A stretch of DNA of 64,000 nucleotides from Shewanella glacialipiscicola (GTDB lineage Bacteria > Pseudomonadota > Gammaproteobacteria > Enterobacterales > Shewanellaceae). The stretch's first letter is position 1, and every line of letters starts with the position of its first letter. This document shows positions 51,433 to 60,622 of this stretch, in pieces. The notes below the pieces were generated by a model, which saw only the letters and a list, made by a program, of their open reading frames with translations, made no database searches and had not been told where the DNA came from. Position numbers and translations under genes: made by a program. The stretch is taken from contig NZ_JAKILU010000010.1 in NCBI RefSeq assembly GCF_023283485.1, forward strand, positions 1-64,000. Reading direction: 5' to 3'.

Positions 51433-52830
51433 ATGAAAAATATTATGGTGGTGATCCTATGGTTTTTAGGTGTTTCTGCCACTACTCCTGCGTTTGCCGA
51501 TGAAGCATCTCCGGAACAACTCGCCCGTCTTTACCTCGATTTTATGGCACAAAATAGTCGCCAGAGTGAAGCCTTATGGCCGGGATTTCGTCTTGAAGAT
51601 AAAGTACACCTTTTCAGTTATGGTGGTAACGTTTGGCTACGTCAACCCGGAGGCGAGGTTATTCAAGACAATAGTGTCTTAGAATCCGTGAACCTGCATT
51701 CGGGTCTGTCAGTCAACTTTGGCTTTCCGCAGTATCAAGGTCAGCCCGGTGTATTAATCCAGCTTGAGGCGCCGAATATTCAATTTAACGCCGACACTAA
51801 ATCTACAGACCTCACTTTTCTAATCTGGGCGGGTAACGCCTTGCATGAAGCTTTTCATTTTTATGCACAATCCGAATGGCGGGTATTAGAAGATAGCCGC
51901 CATTATGAAGGTGAAGTTTTTCCTCTCAACTTCGATGCTCGTTATTATCGTTTAGAGTTATTTGACGCCTTAATGGCGGCATTAGCAGAACCTGAGCAGC
52001 AGTCTTTGTTTTTAGGTCATGCCGCCTATTGGTTGCAGCAGTGGCGCCAAGTGGCACCCAATGAAGACCGCGTAAGCTATATCAATGATTTAATAGAAGG
52101 TAGTGCCAAATATGTTGAGTTAGTTGCTGGCGCTCGTTTATTAAGCCGAAATCAAACCTTACTCGGTTATCAACAAATACTGACTCAATATGTGCATGAC
52201 TATTATCAACAACAGGTAATGTGGGGTGGCTGGACTGCTGAGGCAGAAAATATAGGCGCTCTGGCAGGCATATTGTTGGATAGCACTCAAGATCCTTACC
52301 GATGGAAAGAGTCGGTCATGTCGGGGATGTTGCCAGTGGATATATTATTAAATCGCATTAAACCGATACAAGCTCCAGAGAAAAAAGATAATAAACAGAA
52401 AAAATACTTACAGGATATGTTGGCTTACTATCCCGCCACACAAGAGAAGTTATCTCAGCTGTTACTCAAAGTGCAGGATCCCAAAGTGCCATTATTGGTG
52501 ATGCCGAGCGTGAGTGATAGCAGCAGTTTTATTGATATCGGTACGGTGCGTTCTGGTTTTTATGTTGTGCCCTATCAAGATGAGATGACGCAAGCCTATT
52601 TAGGGATGAGTTCGCAATTTGGTAACTTGTCCGTGAGTGGCAGTCCGTTGCTCGATGTGCCGATGCAGAATTTTTGTGAGGGCATTGAAGCTGCAACTCT
52701 GTTACCTTTGGTATTCCCTTTTCAACGAGAGGGTCAGTATCTGGTATTTAATGAAGCAGAAGTCCATGGAACTATTAGGGTTTCTGCGAGTGTTGTTGAT
52801 GGAAGAACCCTCTACTGTGCGATGAATTAA
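51433..52830 (+). CDS. Secreted putative zinc-peptidase-like protein (HExxH)
   Basis: I do not recognise the family of this 465-residue protein. A signal peptide ends near AFADE (residue 22). HEAFH at residues 138-142 is a zincin-type HExxH, in a hydrophobic context (FLIWAGNALHEAFHFYAQ). LIEGSAKYVE around Glu222 could supply the third metal ligand, as in gluzincins. The C-terminal third (from about residue 345) has no recognised motif. The acyltransferase gene starts two bases after its stop, so they form an operon. HExxH can occur by chance, so peptidase activity is inference. Confidence 0.7.
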   Translation: MKNIMVVILWFLGVSATTPAFADEASPEQLARLYLDFMAQNSRQSEALWPGFRLEDKVHLFSYGGNVWLRQPGGEVIQDNSVLESVNLHSGLSVNFGFPQYQGQPGVLIQLEAPNIQFNADTKSTDLTFLIWAGNALHEAFHFYAQSEWRVLEDSRHYEGEVFPLNFDARYYRLELFDALMAALAEPEQQSLFLGHAAYWLQQWRQVAPNEDRVSYINDLIEGSAKYVELVAGARLLSRNQTLLGYQQILTQYVHDYYQQQVMWGGWTAEAENIGALAGILLDSTQDPYRWKESVMSGMLPVDILLNRIKPIQAPEKKDNKQKKYLQDMLAYYPATQEKLSQLLLKVQDPKVPLLVMPSVSDSSSFIDIGTVRSGFYVVPYQDEMTQAYLGMSSQFGNLSVSGSPLLDVPMQNFCEGIEAATLLPLVFPFQREGQYLVFNEAEVHGTIRVSASVVDGRTLYCAMN

Positions 52831-52832
52831 TA

Positions 52833-53870
52833 ATGAGAAAAAATCAGCTCGAATTTACCTACATGCGTGGCATTGCGATTATCTTTATCGTACTTGGCCA
52901 CAGTATTTATAACTCAGGGGAAGGTTTCCCGTTATTACTGGAGAACTTATTACGAGGAGGCACTGCATTATTCGTGTTTATCTCGGGATACTTTTTCCAT
53001 CGAATTTTTTATAAGGATTTTGATTACAAGAAGTTCATGAAAAATAAAGTACAAAATGTGCTTTATCCTTTTTTAGTTGTATCTTTTATCGGCCTAGTCT
53101 GTCTATGTTTACGCTGGATCTTTATGGAGCACCAGTCGCTCGAACAATTATTGTTGAGTGTTTTTTATACGGTGCGTAATGGTTATATCCTTTATCCACA
53201 TTGGTATATTCCATTCATCATGGCGGTATTTTTATTTTCACCGATTTTCTTGTGGTTTATCCGTTGCTCGCAACAGATGCGCTGGACGCTATTTGTACTC
53301 AGCTGTGTGGCGGCTATTTTGTTGCATAGGCCGATAGGGAATATCAACTTTATCCACTCTGTGGTGTATTTTATGCCTTTCTATTTGATTGGTATTCTAT
53401 ATTCCCAAGATGAACATCTGCTGAGACGTTTTGGTTCTATTTTCAGTGCATTAGCAGTGATTTTTTTAATCGTCAGCTTAGTCGAGCAGAGTTACGTCGT
53501 GCAGCATATTGGTAATTACCATAAAGCACCGTTTGAATATAATGGTATTGATTGGCAGTTTATTCAAAAGCTAAGTTTATGCGTGTTGACACTTAATTTT
53601 TGTGAATGGTTATCAGAGCGCAGTCGTTTGCCTTGGTTAGTTGAAATAGCTGAGATGAGTTTTGCGATTTTCTTTATTCACCCGCTCTTCGACATGATGT
53701 TTAATGCGACTGCGACCTTAATGCGTTTCCGTTTACCACCTGGGTCTTGGATAACCAGCATACTATTCTCTGCGGCGATTTTTATCTTCTTGATGGTTGG
53801 CAGTATTATTACCGCTCGTTTTATCAAGAAGCGTCTCGGTAACCGTTCACGCACGTATATCGGTTGGTAA
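52833..53870 (+). CDS. Acyltransferase 3 family membrane protein
   Basis: A 345-residue polytopic protein with about ten helices. MRGIAIIFIVLGHSIYNSGE near the start contains the conserved catalytic-type His of the OafA/acyltransferase-3 family, and LFVFISGYFFHRIFYKDF the Gly-rich second segment. Such proteins O-acylate surface sugars or other envelope substrates. The substrate is not evident. It is co-transcribed with the upstream HExxH gene and followed by a strong hairpin. Confidence 0.87.
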   Translation: MRKNQLEFTYMRGIAIIFIVLGHSIYNSGEGFPLLLENLLRGGTALFVFISGYFFHRIFYKDFDYKKFMKNKVQNVLYPFLVVSFIGLVCLCLRWIFMEHQSLEQLLLSVFYTVRNGYILYPHWYIPFIMAVFLFSPIFLWFIRCSQQMRWTLFVLSCVAAILLHRPIGNINFIHSVVYFMPFYLIGILYSQDEHLLRRFGSIFSALAVIFLIVSLVEQSYVVQHIGNYHKAPFEYNGIDWQFIQKLSLCVLTLNFCEWLSERSRLPWLVEIAEMSFAIFFIHPLFDMMFNATATLMRFRLPPGSWITSILFSAAIFIFLMVGSIITARFIKKRLGNRSRTYIGW

Positions 53871-53895
53871 TCTCGCACCTTAATTGCCGACATTT

Positions 53896-53952
53896 ACCCT
53901 AACACTAGGGAAAATTCAGTTTGAATTTATTTCCTAGTGTTAGGGTGTTTTT
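53896..53952 (+). terminator. Long hairpin terminator after the acyltransferase gene
   Basis: ACCCTAACACTAGG (53896-53909) pairs perfectly with CCTAGTGTTAGGGT (53933-53946), and an inner AATTCA/TGAATT extends it. A GTTTTT tail follows. The structure ends about 20 bases before the next start codon. Confidence 0.8.
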
Positions 53953-53974
53953 CATCTAAAAAATGGAGAACATG

Positions 53975-54580
53975 ATGAAGTCCAGAATTGCCCTACAGAG
54001 CCTCGTGCTCGCCAGTTTATCTTCAATTGCTTTACCATCCATAGCGGCTCAAACTGAGCCTTTATCCACTGAGACTCAGAATACTTTCTTTGCGCAAATC
54101 GCCGGCCATTGTGGTCAAGCCTTTGCGGGTAAAGTGGTCTCCGGTAACGCTGTAGACTCAGATTTTAGTGGTAAATCTTTAATTATGCATGTGCGCGAAT
54201 GCAGCGACACTGAGCTTAAGATCCCGTTCCATGTGGGTGATGACCATTCACGTACTTGGGTGCTGACTAAGGCGCAACAAGGGCTTAAGTTGAAACATGA
54301 TCATCGCCATCAAGATGGAAGCGAAGACGCTGTGACTATGTATGGCGGTGATACCATCAATGACGGGACATTACTGAAGCAATCTTTTCCTATTGATAAA
54401 GACTCAATCGATAATTTTGTTAAAAATGGCTTAACTCAGTCGATCACCAATGTGTGGCATATTGCGATTACGCCAACGACGTTTAGCTACCAGCTCACGC
54501 GCGCAAACCGCAATTTTCAAGTCGATTTTGATCTCACTCAGCCAGTTGCCTTGCCGCCAGCACCTTGGGGGCACAAGTAA
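53975..54580 (+). CDS. Uncharacterised secreted protein
   Basis: A 201-residue protein with a signal peptide (cleavage near SIAA-QT, residue 24 from this start). Two cysteines, in GHCGQAF and VRECSDT, could pair. HDHRHQDGSE is a histidine/acid-rich stretch that might bind metal. No family is recognised. The ATG at 53975 is chosen because GGAG lies six bases upstream. In-frame ATGs at 53963 and 53972 are less well spaced. Confidence 0.7.
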   Translation: MKSRIALQSLVLASLSSIALPSIAAQTEPLSTETQNTFFAQIAGHCGQAFAGKVVSGNAVDSDFSGKSLIMHVRECSDTELKIPFHVGDDHSRTWVLTKAQQGLKLKHDHRHQDGSEDAVTMYGGDTINDGTLLKQSFPIDKDSIDNFVKNGLTQSITNVWHIAITPTTFSYQLTRANRNFQVDFDLTQPVALPPAPWGHK

Positions 54581-54608
54581 GTTTAAATTTTTTATAAGAT
54601 AGACATAT

Positions 54609-54642
54609 AAAAATGGTGAGCCCTGCGGCTCGCCATTTTTTA
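54609..54642. terminator. Bidirectional terminator
   Basis: AAAATGGTGAGCC pairs with GGCTCGCCATTTT around a CTGC loop, with an A run on one side and T run on the other. It lies between convergent genes ending at 54580 and 54660. Confidence 0.88.
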
Positions 54643-54659
54643 ACAGTTAATACCGTTTA

Positions 54660-55244
54660 TTAGTTTGCTTTAGGCTCGAAACTAAAGGCTTGTCCTGCCA
54701 GTGCGGCTTCAAACATTAAGCCGCCTTTAGCTGCGGTAAATACTGCCATGCCATTGATATAAGAGCCTCTGGCTGAGCTATTGCTGCCGGCTTGGCCCGC
54801 AGTGGCGGAGTTACCCGTCGTTCCTGCCTGAGCGCTCGCGCCCATATTGATCGCCACCGCTGAAGCTTGGGCATCAAACTCGAAACTGCCACTGGTGAAG
54901 TTTTCATACGCTTTAGCATCTTTAAAGAAAATGATTTCGCTATAGGCTTGCCCACCTAGTTGCAAACCGATAGATAATTGAGTCAGGCTGGAGTCACCCA
55001 TATAAACGCCGCCTTTATAAACGCGACCCTTACCATAGGCTGCACCAATACCAATGCCGCCTTTCCCGACAGTAGGGAACAAAGCGTAGCCATAGGCGGT
55101 GTCGAAAAATTTACTGGTTTCTTTCGCTTTTTGAAAATTAACCACAGCCTGCTCGTAGCTTTCGTCTGCTTGTGCGATTGGTGCTGTAAATAAACTCACG
55201 ATTAGGCATGTTGATGCCGCAATAGCAGTTAAAAATGATTTCAT
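54660..55244 (-). CDS. SYLF/Ysc84-like secreted lipid-binding-domain protein
   Basis: A 194-residue protein with a signal peptide (cleavage near AQA-DE, residue 26). YGYALFPTVGKGGIGIGAAYGKGRVY and LGGQAYSEIIFFKDAKAYENF are typical of the SYLF (Ysc84, DUF500) domain, which binds phosphoinositides in eukaryotes. A Ser/Gly/Ala-rich insert (about residues 137-160) interrupts it. Bacterial function is not known. Confidence 0.87.
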   Translation of the reverse strand: MKSFLTAIAASTCLIVSLFTAPIAQADESYEQAVVNFQKAKETSKFFDTAYGYALFPTVGKGGIGIGAAYGKGRVYKGGVYMGDSSLTQLSIGLQLGGQAYSEIIFFKDAKAYENFTSGSFEFDAQASAVAINMGASAQAGTTGNSATAGQAGSNSSARGSYINGMAVFTAAKGGLMFEAALAGQAFSFEPKAN

Positions 55245-55421
55245 GGTAGTGCCTCTTCAGTCTTTGGTTTTTTCCAGACTAGCCTTTATCGAAATAAATA
55301 ACAGCCTAAACGACTTGAGTGTCAGCTGAGGTTCAGTATTCGAGTTGCTTGCCACAGAGTCATATTGATGGTGTGTATTGGAGTATAGTTGTACCGATAA
55401 GTTCTTAGATCATTAAGAATC

Positions 55422-56306
55422 TTATTTTTTTTCACTGTCGTCCTGTTGAACTTGGTGTAAAAACTCATACTCCTCAGGGGTGAGGACATTCTGAATCACG
55501 TGTGGCTGTAATGGTTGTTTGGCCATGCGACCTTTTAAATAGGCTGAACGGGTGATTTGCTTTAAACCGTATACGGCCAACATATACATGCTGAGCAGTA
55601 AAGTGAGCCTTGGTAGTGCATTGGATAGTAAAGATAAATTATCACCAAAATAAAAAGGCAGAATCACTACAAATACACGTATCAGCCAATTTAACAGCAT
55701 GGCAAGCGTTAACCCTATTAACCAACGAAACCGAATGGTACCGAGTGTCTCTTGGGGTTGTGTGATATTTCTTTGTTTTTGTTTATGCAGGCGAAATAGC
55801 ATCCATAACGCAATAAAGTAATAGCAGGTTTGTATTGATAACAGTGCGGGGAGCAAGGCGCTCCACTGGTTGATATTCAGTTCTTTAAGGAGCAGAGCGA
55901 TAGATTGCCATTCGCCTGTTTGATATCCCGTTAATTTTAAAACAATATCGATAATAGCGAAGAGTAAGGTGAGTAATGCTGGCCAGTAATGTTTTGAAAA
56001 ACCAATAGGTTGACTTATTTGACTTAAACTACTTTTACAGTACAAATACAATAAAGGCATAAGTAAAAAGTAAATCGGACTAATAAGATTAAATAAGAGA
56101 TGTATCGGGATCGGGGTATTATCGCGGTTAATTAAACCTGTAAGAAAATACAGTGCAATAAGGCTCAAGAAACTAGCCAGCAAACCTTGATGTGTTTCTG
56201 CCTGATAAAAATAGCGAATATAAATAGCTAACGCGAGGCAATGTAAGCCTCCAAATAGCGATAACCACCAATAAGCTTGAGCGAAAAAACTATTAAATTC
56301 GTTCAT
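55422..56306 (-). CDS. Seven-helix membrane protein resembling the sensor half of membrane AraC regulators
   Basis: A 294-residue protein with about seven hydrophobic helices (roughly residues 12-30, 42-60, 72-90, 106-126, 152-172, 193-215 and 228-250) and a 45-residue soluble tail ending in acidic and Lys residues. The topology resembles the N-terminal part of membrane-bound AraC-type regulators, but no helix-turn-helix follows. The 175 bases beyond its stop do not encode a remnant. Possibly a stand-alone sensor. Function unknown. Confidence 0.6.
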   Translation of the reverse strand: MNEFNSFFAQAYWWLSLFGGLHCLALAIYIRYFYQAETHQGLLASFLSLIALYFLTGLINRDNTPIPIHLLFNLISPIYFLLMPLLYLYCKSSLSQISQPIGFSKHYWPALLTLLFAIIDIVLKLTGYQTGEWQSIALLLKELNINQWSALLPALLSIQTCYYFIALWMLFRLHKQKQRNITQPQETLGTIRFRWLIGLTLAMLLNWLIRVFVVILPFYFGDNLSLLSNALPRLTLLLSMYMLAVYGLKQITRSAYLKGRMAKQPLQPHVIQNVLTPEEYEFLHQVQQDDSEKK

Positions 56307-56333
56307 ATTCGGTACCCAAACAATCTGAAGATG

Positions 56334-56481
56334 CAGTGGGAATTTTACGCACTTTAGGCTATGCCATTTATTGCTCCTGCATAAATGGCCTTCGCGCTAT
56401 CCAAGGCGATTGCGGTTATTTTTAACTTAGTGGGCTAAGTTAAAAATAGTCAACACCGCATAAAGTGCGTTAAAGCCCGCC
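56334..56481 (-). repeat. Dispersed structured intergenic repeat, copy 2 (inverted)
   Basis: Read on the minus strand this begins GGCGGGCTTTAACGCACTTTA and ends TAAAGTGCGTAAAATTCCCAC, matching the arms of copy 1 at 424-522. It is about 50 bases longer, because of an internal perfect hairpin TATTTTTAACTTAG/CTAAGTTAAAAATA (56417-56448, loop TGGG). The rest of the 56307-56666 gap has no credible gene. Confidence 0.6.
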
Positions 56482-56666
56482 AAGACGGAGCACTTAGGGA
56501 ACTGTATTAGAGTGTCGTATCAATTAAAAAGGTGGCCGACATTCTGTTATTGACTCGTCTCGGATTTACACACCTTAGGCGCTCTGAAACTCGTATCTTC
56601 AGATTGCTTAGGCATACACCTAGAGCCCTGTTATATCAGGGAACTTGGCGTGATAAAAGAATGAGG

Positions 56667-57065
56667 TTAGTTTTTTTGCTGGATAGCAATGCGCTGGTGG
56701 CGATTGGATGCTGCTTCTGGCACTACACTCGGAACAGGCGTGCGTTCGGCAAGTAAGTGTTTGATTGCTCGAATAGGATGTGGCAACAGCATCCGAGGAC
56801 CAGAGAAAATCATAATCTCTTTAACGATTTGCTTCTGCACAGGTTTGTAGCAATGTACTGGGCATTTATTGCAGGTTGGTTTGCTCTGACCGTAGGGGCA
56901 GCGATCTAGGCGAGTTGCGGCATAATCCAATAACTCAATACAATCAGTGCATAGACCGGTTATATTTTGGTTTTGGTGCTTTGCTTTGCAATGTATCTTC
57001 ACCATCGCAGCTATGGTTTGGTGCTCGTAAAGCAGTTTGCCCGTTAGCAGTTGCGCAGCGTCCAT
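56667..57065 (-). CDS. YgbA-like, nitric/nitrous oxide-stimulated promoter family protein
   Basis: A 132-residue Cys-rich cytosolic protein. MVKIHCKAKHQNQ, LCTDCIELLDYAATRLDRCP and CNKCPVHCYKP give at least seven cysteines, suggesting metal binding. This matches the YgbA_NO family, whose enteric member is induced by nitric oxide through NsrR and helps recovery from nitrosative stress. AAGG lies seven bases before the ATG. I did not find a clear NsrR site upstream. Confidence 0.85.
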   Translation of the reverse strand: MDAAQLLTGKLLYEHQTIAAMVKIHCKAKHQNQNITGLCTDCIELLDYAATRLDRCPYGQSKPTCNKCPVHCYKPVQKQIVKEIMIFSGPRMLLPHPIRAIKHLLAERTPVPSVVPEAASNRHQRIAIQQKN

Positions 57066-57203
57066 TGGAATACCTTAGTCTATTACTCGGATATCCCATC
57101 ATAAGCAGTGAAGCCAGTGCTGACAAAACAGAAGTATTAATTTATGAAGGTGCGCACAAAATGAGGCTTTAAATAACCTTAAGTGTTGCACCTAAAATAA
57201 GCT

Positions 57204-57563
57204 TTAGATATGCATCACTTTGTCTGCAGCGAGTGTCCAGCGGGTTAAGTCTTGCAGCGTACCTATGTGCGCACCTTCGATGATCATATCCGCAGTCACA
57301 CCTCGAGCTTGAGCACAGGTCTTACACAATAAAATAGGGACTTGCTGCGCCAAGAGGATCTCAAACATCTGTTGTAGGTTGTAACTTAAATCAGGTGTGG
57401 TTTGATTTTTTAACACCCCAAACACCGCATCAGACATGAGAAACAGCTTAAGATCGACGGCTTGCTCATCTTGATCCTTCAGTGCTAATGCGATGCGTAA
57501 GCTATTAAATAGCTTTTCTGTTCCATAGGGTGTGGCGTGGGCGACGATAAGAATACTTTGCAT
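57204..57563 (-). CDS. DsrE-family sulfur-relay-like protein
   Basis: A 119-residue protein of the DsrE/DsrF fold: ILIVAHATPYGTEKLFNSLR at the start, VDLKLFLMSDAVFGVL, and LCKTCAQARGVTADMIIEGAHIG at the end. The CKTC pair could carry the sulfur-transfer cysteine, though no partner TusBCD genes lie nearby. It is just upstream of ygbA on the same strand, with a 138-base gap. Confidence 0.88.
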   Translation of the reverse strand: MQSILIVAHATPYGTEKLFNSLRIALALKDQDEQAVDLKLFLMSDAVFGVLKNQTTPDLSYNLQQMFEILLAQQVPILLCKTCAQARGVTADMIIEGAHIGTLQDLTRWTLAADKVMHI

Positions 57564-57836
57564 CAGGGCTGTCCTTAATGTGTATTACACAGCGGAATTA
57601 GGTTAATAATCTAACCCGGATGTCGCAGTCTAGCGCAATTGGCTATAACTATTTGAGTGCAAGATCGTATAAAAAGGTATAAACACTTGATTTGCACCGA
57701 CACAATGGACTTTAATAGCGGTTAATCTCTGCTCAATTCTAGGTGAGCACGGTTGTCATTGATACGATTTTAACGGACTTTGGCATACCCATTGGCATCG
57801 CTTATGTCGAGAAGCCAGCATCAAAGGTGAACAAGA

Positions 57837-58685
57837 ATGAAAATTTTAATCGTATTCGTACTGATCGCAATCGGTGTGTTTTTATTTCGTCGCACACAAC
57901 GATTGGCGAAGAAGGAGCAAGAAGCGTTGAAGCCTAAATCGGCGCCGATTACGCCGGTTGTTCCTCGCGAAGAAGCACCGATTTCATCTACAGCAGAGCC
58001 CGAGCAAGTTGAGTCTGTGGAGCTAGCCGTAGGGACTCCTGTAGTGGAAGCGGTTATTGAAGTTGAAGCCGAATTGATGCCGCGCGACCCAAAACAGACA
58101 GTGAATACTACGCATATTTCGGTCGATATCGACACTGATATTATCGAGGTCGATATTCCTGCGGCACATAACGAAGAGGCGGTGATCATCTTAGGTTCAA
58201 CATTTGTAGATGACCCATCTGAAGTCGCTGGTGTTGATGTACTTAAGGCTGAAGTTCAGGCTACTGTGCCAGTGATTGGTGCTCAATCGCCCGGCGATTG
58301 GGCGAATGTGACCTTGAAACGAGCTTTTGAGGAGTATCAAGCGGCAACCTCAGTAAGCGATCGTTACAGTGCATTACAAAATATGGTGGGTGAGTGCTAC
58401 AAGCAGCGTAAATCTGCTGATTATCTCAATTATGGTGCTCAGTTGGCACAGGAGTATATTGCATTATTCCAAGCGGTGACTGCTGAGCAAGGTAAAACTG
58501 CTGAGCTTAAATCTGCAGGTTTCCTCCACTTGGCGACGCTGCTTAATGATACTCAAGCGTTCGATGCTGCTATTGTCTTATGTCGTAAAGCATTAGAGTT
58601 TGGGTTGAGCGATGGCACAGTAACGGGCTTTGAAGGCCGTATTAGTCGAATAGAAAAAGCCCAGACCAAAGCTGCTATGACTTAA
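57837..58685 (+). CDS. Uncharacterised membrane-anchored protein with TPR-like C-terminal domain
   Basis: A 282-residue protein. One N-terminal helix (residues 2-18) is followed by Arg/Lys, so the body is probably cytoplasmic. Residues 30-145 are acidic, Pro/Val/Glu-rich and likely disordered. The C-terminal 130 residues are helical and TPR-like (LKRAFEEYQAATSVSDRYSA, FDAAIVLCRKALEFGL). No family is recognised. AAAGGTGA precedes the ATG. Confidence 0.7.
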   Translation: MKILIVFVLIAIGVFLFRRTQRLAKKEQEALKPKSAPITPVVPREEAPISSTAEPEQVESVELAVGTPVVEAVIEVEAELMPRDPKQTVNTTHISVDIDTDIIEVDIPAAHNEEAVIILGSTFVDDPSEVAGVDVLKAEVQATVPVIGAQSPGDWANVTLKRAFEEYQAATSVSDRYSALQNMVGECYKQRKSADYLNYGAQLAQEYIALFQAVTAEQGKTAELKSAGFLHLATLLNDTQAFDAAIVLCRKALEFGLSDGTVTGFEGRISRIEKAQTKAAMT

Positions 58686-58772
58686 CATGAATGTAGGGAT
58701 TAAACCCTTAGGCGAAAAGCGGTTATTTACCTCGTCTAGGCAGTGTAGAATCCTCCTTAACTGATGCGCAAA

Positions 58773-58798
58773 AGGCGAACCTTAGTTCGCTTTTTTTT
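58773..58798 (+). terminator. Intrinsic terminator
   Basis: GCGAAC/GTTCGC stem with a CTTA loop, followed by eight T, about 90 bases after the upstream stop and 35 bases before the lipoprotein ATG. Confidence 0.88.
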
Positions 58799-58832
58799 AT
58801 GGGCCTATTTTATGGGCTTAAGTAGGGGAACA

Positions 58833-59144
58833 ATGAAACTACGCTATGTCTTACCGAACGCCTTATTTATGTTTGGAATACTGTTACTCAGTGGCTGTAC
58901 TAAAACGGCAGAATGGACACTGTTTTATTATCCCGATGCGAGTGCCATTCCGGCGATGCCTTTACAGACCGAAGCGATTAATGGCTACTATGAAACATTA
59001 GAGCAATGCCAAAGTAAGGCACACGGCATGCAGCGTTTAAGTCGCTCTGGTGTGAGTGGTTTTGGCCTTGGCGTCTATCAGTGTGGACATTTATGTGAAC
59101 TTGACGATAAGTCGGTGCTGGTTTGCAAGACCTTGAGCCAATAG
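58833..59144 (+). CDS. Small uncharacterised lipoprotein
   Basis: A 103-residue protein. The signal [22 protein letters not shown] has lipobox LSGC with acylated Cys22. The mature part has four further cysteines ([18 protein letters not shown]) that could form disulfides. The ATG at 58833 has AGGGGA just upstream; a longer reading from 58764 would overlap the terminator and lacks support. SelO starts ten bases after its stop. Confidence 0.78.
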   Translation: MKLRYVLPNALFMFGILLLSGCTKTAEWTLFYYPDASAIPAMPLQTEAINGYYETLEQCQSKAHGMQRLSRSGVSGFGLGVYQCGHLCELDDKSVLVCKTLSQ

Positions 59145-59154
59145 GTGGGTGATG

Positions 59155-60609
59155 ATGAAGTTTAAACAGGATTTTTTTACCCAGCTGCCCGAATTTTACT
59201 CGCAGGTTTATCCTCAGGGGATCACCAATCCTCAGTGGCTAGCGTGGAGTGATGACGCTGCGCAATTAATTGGCCTAACCCAGCCAACCGATGAGCTATT
59301 ACTCGGTTTATCTGCTAATGCCGCAATCGATGGCGCGACTTATTACGCCCAAGTGTATAGCGGCCACCAGTTTGGCGGTTATACGCCGCGCTTAGGCGAT
59401 GGGCGCTCAATTATCTTAGGCGAAGCGGTAGGCCCACATGGTGTGTGGGATGTCGCGCTTAAGGGCGGCGGCCCAACGCCATACTCTCGCCGTGGTGATG
59501 GCCGTGCGGTGATGCGCTCAGCGGTGCGCGAGTTTTTAGTCTCAGAAGCGCTATATGCTTTACAAGTTCCCACTACGCGTGCTTTGGCCGTGATTGGTTC
59601 TGACTTACCAGTTTGGCGTGAGAGCCAAGAAACCGCAGCGATTACTGTACGTCTAGCTCGTAGTCACATTCGCTTTGGTCATTTTGAGTTTTGTTGCCAT
59701 AGCGAACGTGGCCGCGCTGATAAACTGATTCAATTACTCAATTTTACGCTCACTCAGCATTATCCTCATTTGAGTTGTGATGCCGCAGGTTATAAAGCGT
59801 GGTTTTTACAGGTGGTGCAAGATACGGCCAAAATGATTGCCCATTGGCAAGCGGTAGGTTTTGCCCATGGGGTGATGAACACTGACAATATGTCGATTCT
59901 GGGTGACAGTTTTGACTTCGGTCCCTTTGCGTTCCTCGATACATTCCAAGAAGATTTTATCTGTAATCACTCTGATTCAGAGGGGCGTTATGCTTTTGGT
60001 CAGCAGCCGGGTGTTGGATTGTGGAACCTACAACGCTTAGCGCAAGCATTGACACCCGTTATCCCGTCCGACGATTTAATTGCCATCCTTAATCAATACC
60101 AAGAGGCGCTAGTTCAGCCTTATTTACATTTGATGCGCGCAAAATTAGGTCTGCCAACATTAGTTAAACCAACGCCAGAGCAGGATAAGCAAGACCTTGA
60201 GCTTATTGGTCGTTTGACTGTGCTAATGGAGAAAAACCAGCTCGATTACACTCAAACATGGCGTCAATTCGGTAAGGTCGACCCGACCAGTCAACACAGC
60301 GGCTTACGGGATAATTTTATCGATGTGGCGCAATTTGATACTTGGTATCAAGCCTATCAACAGCGATTAGGTACAGTGGCTGATGTGGGTGAATGGCAAA
60401 CTGAGCGTAATGCAGTGAATCCAAAATATATTTTGCGTAACTATTTAGCCCAAGAGGCGATAATTGCTGTGGAAGAGGGTAACCTTGCGCCGTTACATCG
60501 GTTGCAGAAAATCTTAAGCCAGCCTTTTGCCGAACACACAGAACATGAAGACTTAGCTAAACGTCCACCGGACTGGGGCCAAGGTTTGATTATGTCATGT
60601 AGTAGTTGA
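59155..60609 (+). CDS. selO: Protein adenylyltransferase SelO (YdiU)
   Basis: A 484-residue pseudokinase-fold enzyme that transfers AMP to Ser, Thr or Tyr of target proteins, linked to redox stress. [39 protein letters not shown] and [21 protein letters not shown] carry the glycine loop and Asp/Asn metal-binding residues. The C-terminus ends MSCSS, with the conserved Cys that replaces the selenocysteine of animal SelO. Of the start codons at 59149, 59152 and 59155, the last has the best-spaced GGTGGG. Confidence 0.95.
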   Translation: MKFKQDFFTQLPEFYSQVYPQGITNPQWLAWSDDAAQLIGLTQPTDELLLGLSANAAIDGATYYAQVYSGHQFGGYTPRLGDGRSIILGEAVGPHGVWDVALKGGGPTPYSRRGDGRAVMRSAVREFLVSEALYALQVPTTRALAVIGSDLPVWRESQETAAITVRLARSHIRFGHFEFCCHSERGRADKLIQLLNFTLTQHYPHLSCDAAGYKAWFLQVVQDTAKMIAHWQAVGFAHGVMNTDNMSILGDSFDFGPFAFLDTFQEDFICNHSDSEGRYAFGQQPGVGLWNLQRLAQALTPVIPSDDLIAILNQYQEALVQPYLHLMRAKLGLPTLVKPTPEQDKQDLELIGRLTVLMEKNQLDYTQTWRQFGKVDPTSQHSGLRDNFIDVAQFDTWYQAYQQRLGTVADVGEWQTERNAVNPKYILRNYLAQEAIIAVEEGNLAPLHRLQKILSQPFAEHTEHEDLAKRPPDWGQGLIMSCSS

Positions 60610-60622
60610 TTGGATAAAAAAC

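Noticed and set aside
56532-56756. 74-codon plus-strand reading frame before ygbA
   Set aside because: It overlaps the 3' end of ygbA on the other strand, lacks a Shine-Dalgarno and has an Arg-rich composition typical of antisense translation.
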